Positions 48,790-63,003 are shown, counted from the stretch's first letter. The stretch: 64,000 nt of DNA from Spodoptera frugiperda (GCF_023101765.2 NC_064223.1:7714113-7778112), one strand, 5' to 3'. Program-made: numbers and translations. Notes: generated by a model from the letters alone, not told the origin.

Positions 48790-49672
48790 GTGATTGTGGT
48801 TAACCGTCACCATCTACAAAATCCTAAATGTAACAATACAAGCAAGCGACCCGTAATAAGGGATATAAAGGGACACATCAGTTCATTGCATTTTCCGTCT
48901 CATATCCTCGAATTTCCATTTAAAGTAAGTATTTTATTCAAATACGTTATTTTACAAGAAACGCTAATGACGTCAGATTTTAGGTTCGGTCATAAATCCT
49001 TTGAACGTTACCGTGCAAAGGAAACGAATTTTGACATTAACGTTGGAATTACATTAAGTAAGAAAATGAACAATAAAGGTACTTACAAAGTAGGTTTTTA
49101 CACGCACACCGAGATTTATTGTTGTTGTAGCTTTTTCGTGCGGTTTATTTGGTTGAACGGAATTTTGTTTTATGCTAAAATCTGTAAACTAACCGTACAG
49201 TTGAGTGGAAGATTAGTCAAGCGAAGTTTTAGTTTGGGAACTTTTAATGCGGGCTCCGGCACATTACTTGGCTTATTGTAAATCGTTATGTTAATAAAAT
49301 ACTAATATACAAGGCGGTTTAAAAGTATCTGCCACAGCTTTAATGGGAGGTAGTGTTATGATTATTATTGATTATGAGTAATTTTTTTCATACTACATTT
49401 ACGCGTGAGTTTGTTATGACAGAGGTATCTCTTTCACTGTCTCTGCCGCTTCGTCAATGATTTGTAATTGTTTTCATTAACGATTCCAACGATTCCGAAA
49501 TTCCAAAGATTTACATGAAAGTTAATTTTGCTATAAGACACATCGTACAATTACTTTTAGACGTGTCCTTAAAACAACCAGTTTTGTAGGTAGGTTTTGG
49601 GTTCGTTGCATTATGTATTTTTCCTATGGGTTTTTGGTGCTTATCGCCGTGGGAAATAACATATGTGATGGG
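48790..49672. other. region without a supported gene
   Basis: A 163-codon plus-strand frame at 48790-49281 opens at GTG, not ATG, and has the look of chance translation (clusters of Phe, Lys, Ser and Cys, no domain). Nothing else stands out. Confidence 0.4.
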
Positions 49673-49802
49673 TGTTATTTTATGGGTTTAGATTAAGGCA
49701 GAACAATATGCACACCTCTATTTTCTGGTTAAATAAATAGCAGAAACGTTAATGTAAAAGGCAAGTAATTATTTTCTAAAACGGATGACAAATAAAAATA
49801 TC
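49673..49802 (+). repeat. 130-bp direct repeat, left copy
   Basis: From TGTTATTTTATGGGTTTAGA to AATAAAAATATC, this matches 50410-50539 with only two differences that I can see (CTGG/TTGG and CGGATG/CCGATG). It directly abuts the left arm of the foldback element. Confidence 0.9.
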
Positions 49803-50268
49803 CCATCAAAAACATCCTGTAAAAAACCCAAGTCTTAGTCTTTCTACCGCAAAAGTTGTGAGATCCATGTAATACCAAGTCGGTTAATCTATTTAGTGTC
49901 TACTTGAAGGACCTTCTGTCTTAAGTTATTACATAAATATCACAATATTAAAAATATTTAACGTTTTAAACAAATAGATCGACTTGGTCGCTTGATTTGA
50001 TTATTAGTATGTATCACACTACACAGCACGTAGTTTTTGAGGCGCGAGAGACTAAAGAATCTAATATAATATTGGTTTTCATTTCCAAGTCGATCTATTT
50101 GTTTAAAACGTTAAATATTTTTAATATTGGCATGATAATAACTTATGTAATAACTTAAGACAGAAGGTCCTTCAAGTAGACACTATTAACCGACTTGGTA
50201 TTTGGATCTCACAACTTTTGACGGTTGAGCTGCGAGACTTGGGTTTTTTACAGGATGTTTTTGTGGGA
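49801..50268. mobile_element. foldback element with long inverted arms
   Basis: The left arm (49801-49987) and right arm (50085-50268) are inverted copies about 185 bases long around a 97-base centre. Matching blocks include AACATCCTGTAAAAAACCCA, AAAAGTTGTGAGATCC, TACCAAGTCGGTTAAT, GTCTACTTGAAGGACCTTCT and ATATTTAACGTTTTAAACAA. Small indels separate the arms. No coding frame is present, so it would depend on enzymes from elsewhere if it is mobile. Confidence 0.85.
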
Positions 50269-50409
50269 TCTCACTTCTTTTTGTAAATAATGTTGTTCAG
50301 TTTCATGGGCTAAACACACCCTTACCCACCCTATACCCCCTCCCTTGCCTCATATGGTAGGTACCTATCTACACCTATTAAATTTATAACCACCACCAAC
50401 CACAAACTG

Positions 50410-50539
50410 TGTTATTTTATGGGTTTAGATTAAGGCAGAACAATATGCACACCTCTATTTTTTGGTTAAATAAATAGCAGAAACGTTAATGTAAAAGGCA
50501 AGTAATTATTTTCTAAAACCGATGACAAATAAAAATATC
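50410..50539 (+). repeat. 130-bp direct repeat, right copy
   Basis: Near-identical to 49673-49802. It lies 142 bases beyond the right arm of the foldback; the intervening stretch includes C-rich CCACCCTATACCCCCTCCC. Confidence 0.9.
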
Positions 50540-53500
50540 TGACATTCAACGGATACAATAAATGTAAAATGGTTCGTAAAATCAAAGCAAGTAATATAAA
50601 AGTACGCGCAGCATTGAATGCGACTCAATAATAGAGATGGGCATCAAGTCGGTATAAAAAATGCTTCGTAGTCTGTAGTCGGGCTTCGCAACAAATTGCT
50701 GCTATATAAAAACAAAAAGATCAAGTATAAATGTTTCCCGCTTTATCGCGACTTGCTTCGGGCGACCTAAGGCTAGCTACATATCCAGCGGATTGTCGGG
50801 ATAAACTACAACGAACTCCGATTACTAAATCTTTTTGTTTATTTATCTCTTCGGTTATTTAATGTTTGAATTGAGCCTTCGTTCGACTAGTTTAAAACTT
50901 CGTAAAAAGAAAAAACAGTTTCTTTTGGCACAAATTGAACCATTTCACGGATTAAGGCTGTCAAAGGGAGAAAGGGGACAATATTGAAGGAGGTAGATCA
51001 TGTAAACAATATTTCTTGTAGACTTAGGCTTAGGGCAGGGTCACCTTTGAACTGTTTTTTAGCCTCCACGTTGATTGTTTGTAGGACACGGGACAGATTA
51101 ACTTGCTCGTTCCGGTGCTAAACAAAGTGTTTGGGCCAACAATAAATTAACTCGACGAAGCATTGCTACGTTTACCCCGTAAATCATGTTGAGAAACTGC
51201 TATAATTTATTGTTACAAAAACTTCAAGCGTGTTTTTCTTTTCGTTTTTTTAAATTAATATGACCGCTATTCTTTTTACAATTTCGTAGGTGCGTTGGCG
51301 ATGTTACTTTTAGTCTGCTTGTTAAGTTTAGATAGGTAGCAATTCTTTTGCGTAACATATTTAAATTGTAGTTAATCTTGAGTCGATAAATAAGTTAGTA
51401 GATCTTCCTAAAAAATATTTCAGATATGTTTGAAACAAACAGTATACTATAGTATAACTTAGAGCTATTCCACACTTTTCAATACCCAATCTATCGCGGA
51501 GTATGGCCACAGTTCTCCGTCGTATTTTATCTTTACAATGCGATGAAGGCTTAGCGGGGAGACGTGAGACATGACAGTCGGCTACAACTTATTATTTCTT
51601 GCTTCCGTTCCAAAGATTACGCTAAAGTACATCATAACATCATGTCTTTTTTATTCCCCGAAGGGATCGACAGATGTGCACATGTAATATCCAGCTTTGG
51701 GCTAATAATGTTTTTATATTACTAGTATCCACATTGTTTTAAATGTTAAATATTTTAAAGCGTTACTTATTTACAGTACAACTCTATGTAGATACATGCG
51801 TAGATGAAAAACAGTTGAGACTATTATTCAACATAAACAAATTACTGGAGCAAACTAACATGTTAAATAAAGTGGACGGCGGTGTGTCATAAAATAAGAG
51901 ACAGCACCCACGGGGCCCATGCAACAAGTAGTCGTTCTACCAATAGCCGCTCGTGTTTACCGACCAGAATGTTCGCTGTCGTTCCAAATGCAAAAATTAT
52001 ACAAATTACTACTCTGTGGTACTCATGAACATACATTGTTATAGTCGCATCCCTCGCTCCGATAATTTGCACTTTTAACCATCTTTTCATAGGATATACA
52101 ATAAAATTATCATACAAATGTCACGGGAGGTGACGCCAGTATTGTGTTAATGGTACTTGGACAGACTAGAATGGCTATTTATATGGTTTTATCGATGTTT
52201 TTGTGATGTTCGTACATTTAAATACCTACTTAGGTGCAATTATCTACAGTTTTTCTAATAGTGGATACGAGGTCACCTAAGCGATAATCGGGCCGTGCGA
52301 ACATTCCATTTTTCGATATCAAAGCTATCAGAATGGTATCAATTTCGGAGTATCTATGGTAATATGTTTGTCCTCTGTTACTTGAGAATAACATTGTTGG
52401 GAAAAGTAGGTCTAGAGTAAGTGCTCACCTACCCTTTAGCAAATAATACGCATGACGTCATGAAATGTAATGTAGGAATTGATGCGGCAAATCGATATAC
52501 AGATACAGTACATGTCATTGACGTCACAAATAAGTTGATTTATAAAGCATTTTAAGTGCACAAGTACTTTATAATTAGAAGCTAAAACATAAATAGCTGT
52601 TAAGGGTGGTATCTCGCAAATCATAGTGTTTATCGTTTCAGTAGTCGATCGCTATTAATCTTCGCCGCTGCAGAGTCATCAGGCCCCAATCAATCCTGGC
52701 CAGGTACTCATTTATAACGCAATGAACTGACTAATCCTACTTTCTTCTGTTCACCGTTTAACCTTTAGAATATTATTATTAACGATTGCCTTCTTAAGTG
52801 GTTCAGGTTTATCAGAGAACGCAGCTGCCCAGTCTCTGTCAAAAGTAGAGTTCCTTCCTACACAAATGTATTCCTCACTCCTTTATGTTTTGCAAAAGTG
52901 AGATTTATTCTCTATAGAATAAAGATCGCGATAAAATATTAAATTAAAGCGATGGTTATGAGAAATTTACATATATAATTAACACCCTTGATCTCAGCTG
53001 ATGCTTAAGGTTTATTAACTCAATTTTCGGGAAAATTAATCGTTCTTTAAGAGCATAACGTGTAGACGGAGAGCTATTATGAAAAGTAACATGCTCAGAT
53101 ATATTAAGGTAATTTAAAATAACTGTCTAGGCCAACGGGCACTTCTGCTAATAACTTAATGGAATTAAACTAATAAACTTCTCATTTGTGTAAGTTACGT
53201 AACATTATCTAAATCTTAAGATATGGTTTTAATATGTCTTTTAAAAGTCGTAAGCGAAACTACTTGGTAAAAGTTTGAAAAAATGTTCGTAAATCACATA
53301 CCTAAATGTAATTATGACAAATGGAACAGAGGTGTTAGTAAAAGTGTAATTAACAATTAAGTAAAGTTCACATAACAATTGCGACTTAAAGTTTTTTTAC
53401 TATCTACACAAGATTAAACTTCGTGGCTTGGAATTTCACAGATAGAAACAGAACAATGAAAACTTAGTTCTTAAACACAACTGTAATAATAAAATGATAA

Positions 53501-53608
53501 TTTAAATTTATCAGAAGTTATCAAGGAAACTTTGAAGATAAAGTGACGGCAGTTGTAATTCTATTTATGTAGTGATATCACTTACTTGGCTTTTAGTGGA
53601 CTTCACTC
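50540..53608. other. AT-rich region without a supported gene
   Basis: Short chance frames only. A G+C-richer patch at about 51896-51980 (CACGGGGCCCATGCAACAAG) may be a repeat fragment. Confidence 0.4.
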
Positions 53609-53692
53609 GGCTACCGCATCGTAGCGGTTGCGTAGCGCGGCGTAGCACTGTAGTAGCGTAGCGCTGTAGCAGCGTAGCGGTTAACTGCTTTT
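53609..53692. repeat. short CGTAGC-rich tandem array
   Basis: Variable units built on CGTAGC recur about seven times (CGTAGCGGTTG, CGTAGCGCGG, CGTAGCACTG, AGCGTAGCGCTG and so on). A related array on the other strand lies at 57651-57740. Confidence 0.75.
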
Positions 53693-56600
53693 AAATCTAG
53701 AACCTCTGATTTTCTTCAGTTTAAAACCAGAAATACATAAATATTACAAGATTACAATAAAAATTTAAAGATTGTCTTGCACACCTCTTTCCCTTACATT
53801 GGTTTTGAAAAATATAACCGGCGTTCGGTTTCCAAATAATCTAACGGTTTATTTCATATCCAATCCAACCAACAAATGGAGAGGAATAATAAAACCTCAT
53901 TTGTCAATTCTAATGAATTGTGTACCAAATGATGAATACAGATTCAAAACATACATTAAAATTTTCATATTTCGAATTAGAATTTGCGTTGCCAGTACTT
54001 TTTTCTTTTCATTCATAATGTGCTCTGCCTTGGTTGAAATCGTGTTTCTTTTTGCAAAAAAAAAGTACGGAAATGGGGTGCTTACTAAGTAGATGAGGAA
54101 AAAGTCATATTATATATTAAGTGTAAGGAAGTGTAAATGAATTTCGGAATAGCTTCCCTTTTACTTTAAATAATTTCCTCCATTACATTAATTAAAAGAC
54201 AGGCATGTGGAAATTTCTTTTGCTTTCTATTTTTGTTAGAATTATTCGAGTAATCAAAATAATATAACACAAAAGTTAGTAGGATAAATATTTATTAAGA
54301 GTAGGTAATTAATAAAAAGCAACTTTAACGCATATATGTAACAAGATTCATTACATAAATATGAGATATGAGAAAACTATTGTAACAAATAAATTAATAA
54401 GTTATGCTTTGGAATACTGCATTCTGATTTTGTTCGTGTAAATGATATTTTGATCACGATCTTGAGTAAGTAGTCGTAAGTTGTAATTGATTGGTCTAGA
54501 TCTGAAAATAATTAAATAAATCAAGTAATAAATCAATCCGCGATTGATTTGTTCGATTCTTATCTGTTATAAGAAACATTATATTGTTTCAATATGTGTA
54601 TACAATCTACCAAAAAAATCCGAGACTGTTACATCTCCTTCATTCGTCCATGACGTCATAGTTCACTCTACTGTACAAAGTTTGCTCACCTCTCCTGAAT
54701 ACTTACTCTTTCCAGATTTGAAATAACGTTTCCTCGATATTTTTTTAAAAGACCGCCATATTGATATAGCCTTTTCACTTAACCTTTTTAAAAGTTAAGT
54801 CTACTCTACATAGTCGATGCTGTTAACGAGACTCTTTCAAGTATTTTCATTATTATTTTTACAAGCAGTTTTGTGCCGTGTAATCTAAGTATCCGACCTG
54901 ATAAAGCCAATAAGTTTAAGTTTGAACCTTTGAACAGTCTATTAAGGAACAGTTCGGTCCTCGGGTCTCGTTAAGAGTTATTGAATAAATTGCTCCGGGG
55001 TGATTAATTGAGTATTAATTACGATATCGTTTAGCATCACCTCTGTTCATTATGTACCAAACAATACCTATTGTTAATTTGAAGTTGGACAATTATGTAT
55101 TAGTATTTCGGTAATGTCAAGCTGGTTACGTGTTAATGTTGTAAATAAGGTTTATACTAGATTGGTTAGCATTCATTTGGTTGACTAGACATCAAGGGAT
55201 CAATGCGCGAATGTGATAATTCCATTAGGCAGGTTAAAGTTGATGTAAAACTGGGATAATAATTATATAGAAGTGGTTAAAAAACTACCATATACAGTTT
55301 AAATGGTGCTTCGTCAATCGAGTTGTCGTTATAAGGATCGGTTTTTAGGGTTTCGAAATTCAGTCCTTACGCTCTTCACAGTTGAAGTCAAAATATTTTT
55401 TTTCAATTAATCCTTAATCAGGCACTTTTGAAACGTCAAATTGAATTGTCCGTAAATCTGTCTAGCGGTGAAGTTAGGTGTTCGTTCCAAAGTATAGCTT
55501 CGAATAGAGAATAATGAGCAAGAAACTCTATCTTTAAAATCAGTATTGTTGTTCATTGTTGAGAGAATACATTTTGTACTTATAAACTACTGAGTTAACA
55601 TACATTGCTTAAACAACGGTTTGTGGCTTTGCGTTTCTATTTTGGTAACGGCGTAGGTTTTAAGACAATATCTTAATGGCTTAAAGACACCCAATTTTGG
55701 ACCTTCACAATCCATTTAATATACCAACGAAAGTATTTAGGAACTGGAACCCTACATAAGCTTCATATTTCCCGGACGAATAGTTTCATAGCAAAACTTT
55801 ATGAATATTTACTAAAATAGTTTTTAAGTCCCTAAAACTAACAAATTGTTTCGTTCACCAAATGGCTAATAAATTTAAATTGTTTATGAATAGGTTTCCT
55901 TGATAGAGTTGTTTTAAAACTTATATTTAGGTATAGGGATTCGTTTACATAATTGTTTCCTTTTTGTGGTTAGGGGTGTGAATAAATAGTGTTAATGTCG
56001 CGTGTTCGTGTAACAGTTAATTAAAGCCAATTAGACTTGTTTCTAACACTCCCCTGTGGGCCTTCTATCGACTGTAGTGCTTGCTAGTTAATTTATTGAT
56101 AAGAATGTTAAGTTATAACTGTTACGGAATAAATTAGTAAAGATCAATAATACAATGAGAAAGTCAAGATAACAAACCTTGTCATATTACGCGTTGGTAT
56201 GAAGTCCCTCCATAAACAAGTCGACGAGTGGTACCAACAAAACTTAAACTGCTTGGCGTGTCAAAAACATATTCGCGTTTAAAATGAGTAAATAAATAGG
56301 GAGCTTATTAAAAACAATCGGTTCCGTCTCGCGCCCACTTCTAGAGTTTGCACTCAACTATAATTACGCGGTACTCCGCCAACAACGTCCCGGTCCCATT
56401 ACAAAGTTCAATCAGTTATACGAAACTATCGAACGGGAACGAAACCGGTTTGTCGTGAAAACCCGTTTCATTTCACGAAAAACCGTTTTTTGCGAATACT
56501 CAATGTTGAATATTTTAACAGGATAAAAGCATTTAAAAAGTATTATTGAGAATATTTGATGTTAAATCGAAAGATTAAAATGTCGGAAGGGTCGCGAGGT

Positions 56601-57650
56601 TTGTAGATCAAGAGGGTTTACTGAGTGTTACGTTACCACATTTAGGGTCGAATTTAACCAATTTCGAGTGAATAAATACTCATTGACTTATTAAGGACTA
56701 GGTTCTGTCCGTAGTTTTACATTCATTGTAATTAATTCAGTTAAAAATTCAGTTTTCATTCAAGTGCTGAGGTTTAAAACATTAATTCTTGTTGCAAATC
56801 GTTAATGTGATATAATTACGAAGACTGACGAGATAAGAACTTATTTTTAGAAAGTGTCGAAATAAACAAGATTAAAATAAAATCTAATATAAAGATTCTG
56901 CGTAAAAGTTTTTACTTAAAATAACGAAACTAATTCATGTAAGCAAAGGCAATGTCAACAGAATATCAAACTACACTTAACCATTATAAACTAAACCCAT
57001 ATTATGCAAGTTTGTCATAGATTAACAGGTCAGTATAAAATGGTAATGTATAGCTCAAAACGCCGACGATCTGTGTGCGAAGATTTCTAAATAAATAAAG
57101 AAAATATTTGTGTGATGGATTAATTCCTGTCCTTGTCAAACATCGATCATTTTCTTTACAAAATAAACAGAAACAAACAATGTTGATACTAGTTATCATA
57201 ACCATATTGTTACATCCACTACATAATACATAGTACTGACGAGATATTGACATAGTACCGTAAACAATGCTGATTATAGTTTCCAAGTGAAAACAGTTTA
57301 GCTGAATGTTCATTTATTATACTAACCGTAATAATTTATTGTTGCTTCGCGTCTGATTAATTTTAACAGTAATCTGATATTAATAGCAAATATAAATAGA
57401 CACAATATGTCAGTTTCTATAATGAGGGGTCCCAATTAAGAGGCTTTAATGAAGTAACATATCTATTTACGTACTATTCTTAATCATATACACAATATGC
57501 GTGGGTAACCAATGTTATTTTACTCTATAATAAGTATAAGTACAGATTCATTTTGTATTGAACCTAATGATAGTTATGATTTATTGCCTACAATATAAAA
57601 GAGAACAAGCATTTACGAATTCTATGAGTATTTCATAGAATTCCAATCAC
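53693..57650. other. AT-rich region without a supported gene
   Basis: No supported gene, RNA or repeat family was recognised. A 106-codon plus-strand frame at 53772-54092 is AT-rich and featureless. Confidence 0.4.
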
Positions 57651-57740
57651 TGCTACGAGATTTGTTATTACTACGAATCGTGCTACGAATAGTTCGGCGT
57701 AGTAGATGCTACGACGGCTACTACGAAGGAGGCTACGACA
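57651..57740. repeat. short GCTACGA-rich tandem array
   Basis: GCTACGA/CTACGAA units recur about eight times; read in reverse complement they share the CGTAGC core with 53609-53692. Confidence 0.7.
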
Positions 57741-60374
57741 CACATTTTGCTAAATTATTCTACATCGTTTTAATTTTATGTTGTGACATAGTACTTTGTA
57801 TGTTTATGTTTCATAACGAAATCCTCTTACACGGCCCGGTTTTACATAGATAAACACCAACCGTGTTATATCTCTTGATTTTCGTTTTAGTAAAAATGTG
57901 CCTCCGTGTCAATGATTATGAACATAGCTTCCCTAAAAATGTCTTACGGAGAAATGTATGTAAGTACACGCATATTTTGCAGACGAAATTCTGATATGCG
58001 TAATTGACCTTTTGAATGCTTGAATTTTTTAGTTAAATATTTGATGTAATAAACAATTGACGCGCTCAAAATGACAAGGATAGCCACATATTGTCTTCTC
58101 ATTCTGCTGAAATGAAAATTGTTCACTAACACAAATCATATGCCACGCAGACAATAATAAAATTTTAGTTAACTTAACTGACACATATTTGAACACATTT
58201 TATATGAAAAATAAACGTACGTACAGACTAATAAAAACTTAATCAGACATTGTATAAAGGCCTTTAGTATAAAGTCACATCAAATTGAACCTTTACCTAT
58301 CTTAGCTTGAAGCCTATCCTTGTTTCAGAACACGTATGACAGATCTCCATGCTCTCATCATTACATATTCATTCACAAACTGACCAAGTTGAACTTCACC
58401 TCAAAGTATATTGCTATTAAATTGAGTGAATACCCTTGTTACATATAATATCTGAGATATTATTTACCATTTAAACTTGACAGTATAATATGGGATCTTA
58501 ATTGAAGTTTACTTGTAATTCGAGAGTTTGTAATTAAAATGTTGCATGACCCTTGCGGGGATTATGAAGATGGTTGTAATATAGTGTGGCTTTGGGTTAA
58601 TTTGTCTTTACTACAGTGGTTAATAGATTTATGGTTGATAGCTCATTATTTTGATGTTCACGCGTTAAAAGCCTTGTCATTAGGTTCGTCCGATTGTTTA
58701 ATTACTTAATTACAAAGGTTAATGAGGTATGATAGGTATAGAGTAGAGTAAATCGTTTTATGACAATGTCAGTGTCGAATAATTTTATGACTCTTAATTT
58801 CTATGTAAAAAATATACGTAAAACATACTTGTTAGCTTTTACATATTAAAGAATTTTACTTTCAAATATCTATTACTCTGTTCCGTAAGGTACTCTAAGT
58901 ACTTCTGCTTAGATCAGCAAGCAACGTCGTTTGTCCTGTAATTAAGTCACGTTAGCAAAATAATTGTCAGACAGAAACCTAAAGAACGTTCGCTAGGCCT
59001 TTCAGGTTCACAATTTCACGTAAACAACTTTTAAGTAATAAATCTTAAGCTGACGTGATTGTGAAAGTCAAAATACAAGAGTCACTTACCTTAATGTTGT
59101 GTGGATAACTGGGTATATACTGAATCCCAGTATTGTGTGTCCTACCCGAGCGTAAATACGTAATACGGTCCACAACAAAAGCGTACAGTCCACATATATG
59201 TGTATGCGACCAGGTAGATTAGTTACAAACATAAATAATCAAGGGAACCGAGCACAAGGGGCGAAGCACCCAGGTTAAGCTGCGGGATCAAATAGTACAA
59301 AGCAATTTTTGTCAACTTCCCGACTCTTTTCCATGTAATTTCAAATAAAATAGCTTTTTTAATAAAAATTTTCTGCTATTGAGACTAGTATTTTCAAAAT
59401 ATAAATAGAAGAAGCTTATTTACGTGGCGCAAGTTATTTGTAACAAACATTGCATAAATAATCAAAAACTTTAATTTCATTTATCATACTAAGTATCTTT
59501 GTATTGTTGTTTCAAAACTTATAGTTACGGCAACAACTGAAAACATTTAACATCAACTACGTTAGGCCTTGAATATTTTCCGAGTTATATAAATAAACAC
59601 AACAGTTGCATTCATACGATGCGGTTGCACGTAACAGAACGCTTGAATGCCCGTGAATGTGATGAGCAACAAAACAGGAACAGTATATGAAGGTTGCATG
59701 GACTGATATGAGAAAAAAAATATGCGACGGAAAAGCTACGTGGTACAAGTGGCTTGGCAGCCCGTGGGCGGGCCACGTACCAATAGGTACTGTTCTTTTA
59801 CTGAAAAATGTAACAATCACGTTTGTTAGCTGTAGGGATTCTAAAGCTATTCTTTGATTACGTAACTTGACATTGCACCTTTTTATCCTGATCATAATAT
59901 TCTGTTTAAACAAAGGTGTGCACTGTACAGTATATTCACTTGAAGATAATCCTATTGCGAGATAGGGGCCTATTGTCTATAAGGGGAACAATAACAGGCT
60001 CCCTCCTATTATTGAGAAATATCGGAAAGCTTATTTCATTAGAATTATGGGTCGAAGCCGAGATGAGGAGTTATACAGTCATTATCATTTGCAGCAGCCG
60101 ATTATCAAGGACTTAGGAACCTACTATAAATTGAAATTTTATTATTAAACAAAACGTCTAGTAGACATTATTAAATCTACAGATTGTATCCACCAGGGGT
60201 GGCAAAGAATTACATTTCTTAATATTGTTCATTATCTATATTTAATTTTGATAAAAATATAATTGATGGTATTGTTTCATTTTGTTAATATAAGCCCTAG
60301 TTGGCTGTTTTTTTTTAAATGTTGCCCCACAGTAGGATTTTCTCATGTGTCGTGGTTTACAAAAGTACAAGTAC
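57741..60374. other. AT-rich region without a supported gene
   Basis: Short chance frames only. A minus-strand donor-like site at about 59093 ends a short open stretch that has no start codon in frame. Confidence 0.4.
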
Positions 60375-60475
60375 ACCTGAAGACACCCAGATCCGAAACA
60401 ACAATTTGTGGATCGTATAAAGAGTTGCTCCGTGCGGGAATCGAACCCGCTACACGTTGTGTTCCAGCCGGTTGT
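60375..60475 (-). repeat. tRNA-derived SINE fragment (second family)
   Basis: On the minus strand the B box reads GGTTCGATTCCC (60436-60447) followed by GCACGGAGCAACTCTTT and GATCCACAAATTG. The layout resembles noctuid HaSE-type SINEs, though that name is from memory. The tRNA-like head is cut at about 60475, so it is a truncated copy and not a tRNA gene. Confidence 0.7.
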
Positions 60476-63003
60476 TAGTACTAGTCATTTTCTAATAATA
60501 ATATTGCTAAGAATAATATTTATGATAACTTTAATCTAAAGTTAAGTGCAGTTCTACTAACAGGTAGACCGATCACCATTTCTTTTTAGAATCCATTATC
60601 TACAAACGTATTTTTTCTCCTTATTTCTAAAAATAAACAAATCATGTTCTTTGAATACAAAAATATAACAAGAATTAATATTCTTGCGTTATTGTTTTAT
60701 TTTGTGGTGAGTCTTTTAAGGCATCTATTATTAAGCCAAGTTAAAAATGTAGCGAAACATTAGCTCATGACAAATTGCCGTTCAAGACGAGACCAAAATT
60801 GCTGTACTTATAAAATGGAGAGCCACCGTCGCGCCGTTTGAAATTAATTTTAAATTGAGTAGGTACCTATCAGTTTAATTTGAGACTAAAATCAGATCAT
60901 GGAAATTGAATTTCAGGGAGATAGGAGGAAAAATACAATGTCCTTCGAAATTATGAAAACAATATTACTGTCGGTATTGTTTCCAAGTAATGGGACTGAA
61001 AGATTTACCGCGACAACCCTTTTCTAAACCCTTTCCTGAGCACTGTAATAATAGATTTTTATAACGGACACGTAATGCTCAGACAAATATGTAGGTACTA
61101 GTGTAAAGGCAAGTCTATAAGCAATATTTCATACTTACAGGTGTTCATTTTACTGTAATAAATGTCATAGTCTGGTAGTAGATTGTAGAAAATATATAGA
61201 CAGGGAGTAACTGACACCTACGTGAAATTAAGTTAAATGGGTAAGATGTTGGTTAGTTTACAACTATTCTAGCGAATCCCACTTCATCTGCAATGCATCA
61301 GCATCAGTGATACTTTGTATAATTTAATTCATTAGATGTAAGTAAATATGACTAAGTTAGAGCTGACGTGTTCCTGAACGAAAAGTCCCCAAAACAATAG
61401 ATAATAAAAAATATACAATATATGAATACATTATTTGCAAATAGTACAACTGAATACATTGCCCCTGTTCAATTCTTCTTAAGAAAAACACTTGCGAGAT
61501 AACGTACGACACTATATTATATTTTGATCGTTCACCTTGTTCGCGTCTCATAAATTCATTTGTTCGGTACCTATACCATTATGAATTCCACACAGAAATA
61601 TGCTGGGAACGTATGAAAAGTGACATCTTACTTCCTTTTATAAGAGAATAGGAAACGAAAAACATTGGGGCACGTGACACTTAGGTGATAGGGAGGGAAT
61701 AAAGGATCGCTCTTTCGTGGATGGAAGAATGTATTATACTTGTAGCAATTGGATATAATGTTCTCCGAAAACGAGAAATTATCATAGCCATGTTTATGTA
61801 ATAAGGCAGGTGGAGAATTGATTTTAGGGTGTTACTAAGTAAACGTTGAACTAGGATTTAGTGGTGGGACAGACTTATCTTCTTAACGTCTTCGAATCGG
61901 GTCTGAGGTGTTAGCGCTGACGGTGCGAATTATACAGGCTTGTAAACCAGATTGTCAATATACTTGGAGCAGATTTGCGTTTATAGACTGTAGCATCCCT
62001 TTAGAGCTTATGTGTAGCGTACGGCGTTATAGATTAAAGATAGAGGTAGGAGTCTATTGAAATGTCATGTGTTAACAAAAATATTTGGCTTTATACTTTA
62101 TACATTTTCTTTTGCAATTATACTTTTTGAATAATAATTTGTCTAATAGTCTGTGACTGAATCTAGTAACGTAACATTAACTTGAATATAACTTTCGTGA
62201 CATATGTATACTAAGTTAATTATTATGACTATCGTCGCGTCGTGTGTCGCGGTATGCAGCTCATGAATATGAGCCTTTAGAATGGTTTGAAACTAGTCGG
62301 TTTTCTCGTCAAACTCTCGTGTGAATAAGCCATACATTCAACATTAACTTGTTCATTAATGTACGATAAAATTTTAGAAGGTATAATATGAACAATGAGG
62401 TTGTGTAATGCCTCCGTCTGTAGTAGGTCGTTGGGTTCGAGTTAACTATGCGTTATTATACCATTGCAAACTGCAACACAAATTGCGGTGTGAACCGACC
62501 GAGCTACCAGCCGGGGGCCGCCCCGCAGCTGTTAAGAATTTGACGTAACGCAAGATTTCCCAAACGAGTTGTTATAAATATAAAACGTCAAGTTTAACGA
62601 TGTTCCTGTACTGCAAAACTTGTATTAATTCTCTTTAAAGTTGTAGGCAATTAAGTTAGTAGGATACTATAGGTTTCTTTCACTTATAATTTTCTACATA
62701 ATACTTATTTTATCGACATATACTATACAAATATTACCTGAATACAAAACTCTCGAATGTCCGCGTAAATTCAAGCAATATGACACTCTAATATCTATCT
62801 GTGTTCATAATTAACCAAACATGTTTTCTACTTCTATAACTACAACTCCGTTACTCAAACCAATTCACACATTATAACAAAGCTTTTGTCAGTGGGGACA
62901 AACACAACATAATTGGGAGTAATTAGCGACCACACTCCTGGACAGTCCATGCTGCTTCAGACTCCGTTTATGTCAACTGTCACGTACTTTGCAGTAATGT
63001 ATA
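60476..63003. other. AT-rich region without a supported gene
   Basis: No gene or RNA is supported. A G+C-rich patch at 62495-62530 (GCCGGGGGCCGCCCCGCAGC) stands out but has no clear identity. Confidence 0.4.

Noticed and set aside
48790..49281. 163-codon plus-strand open frame
   Set aside because: It opens at GTG, not ATG, shows no domain or splice support, and its composition looks like chance translation.
53609..53692. CRISPR-like repeat array
   Set aside because: Units are short, variable and without spacers, and the genome is eukaryotic; it is a minisatellite.
59093..59230. Minus-strand exon ending at a GTAAGT donor
   Set aside because: The open frame has no ATG, is closed by a stop upstream, and no partner exon fits.
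60431..60460. tRNA gene on the minus strand
   Set aside because: Only the B-box arm is tRNA-like; the rest matches a SINE body, so it is a retroelement fragment.
62430..62530. tRNA-like gene
   Set aside because: A GGGTTCGAG B-box-like motif is on the plus strand while the GGTAGCTCGGTCGG A-box-like motif is on the minus strand, so they cannot form one tRNA.
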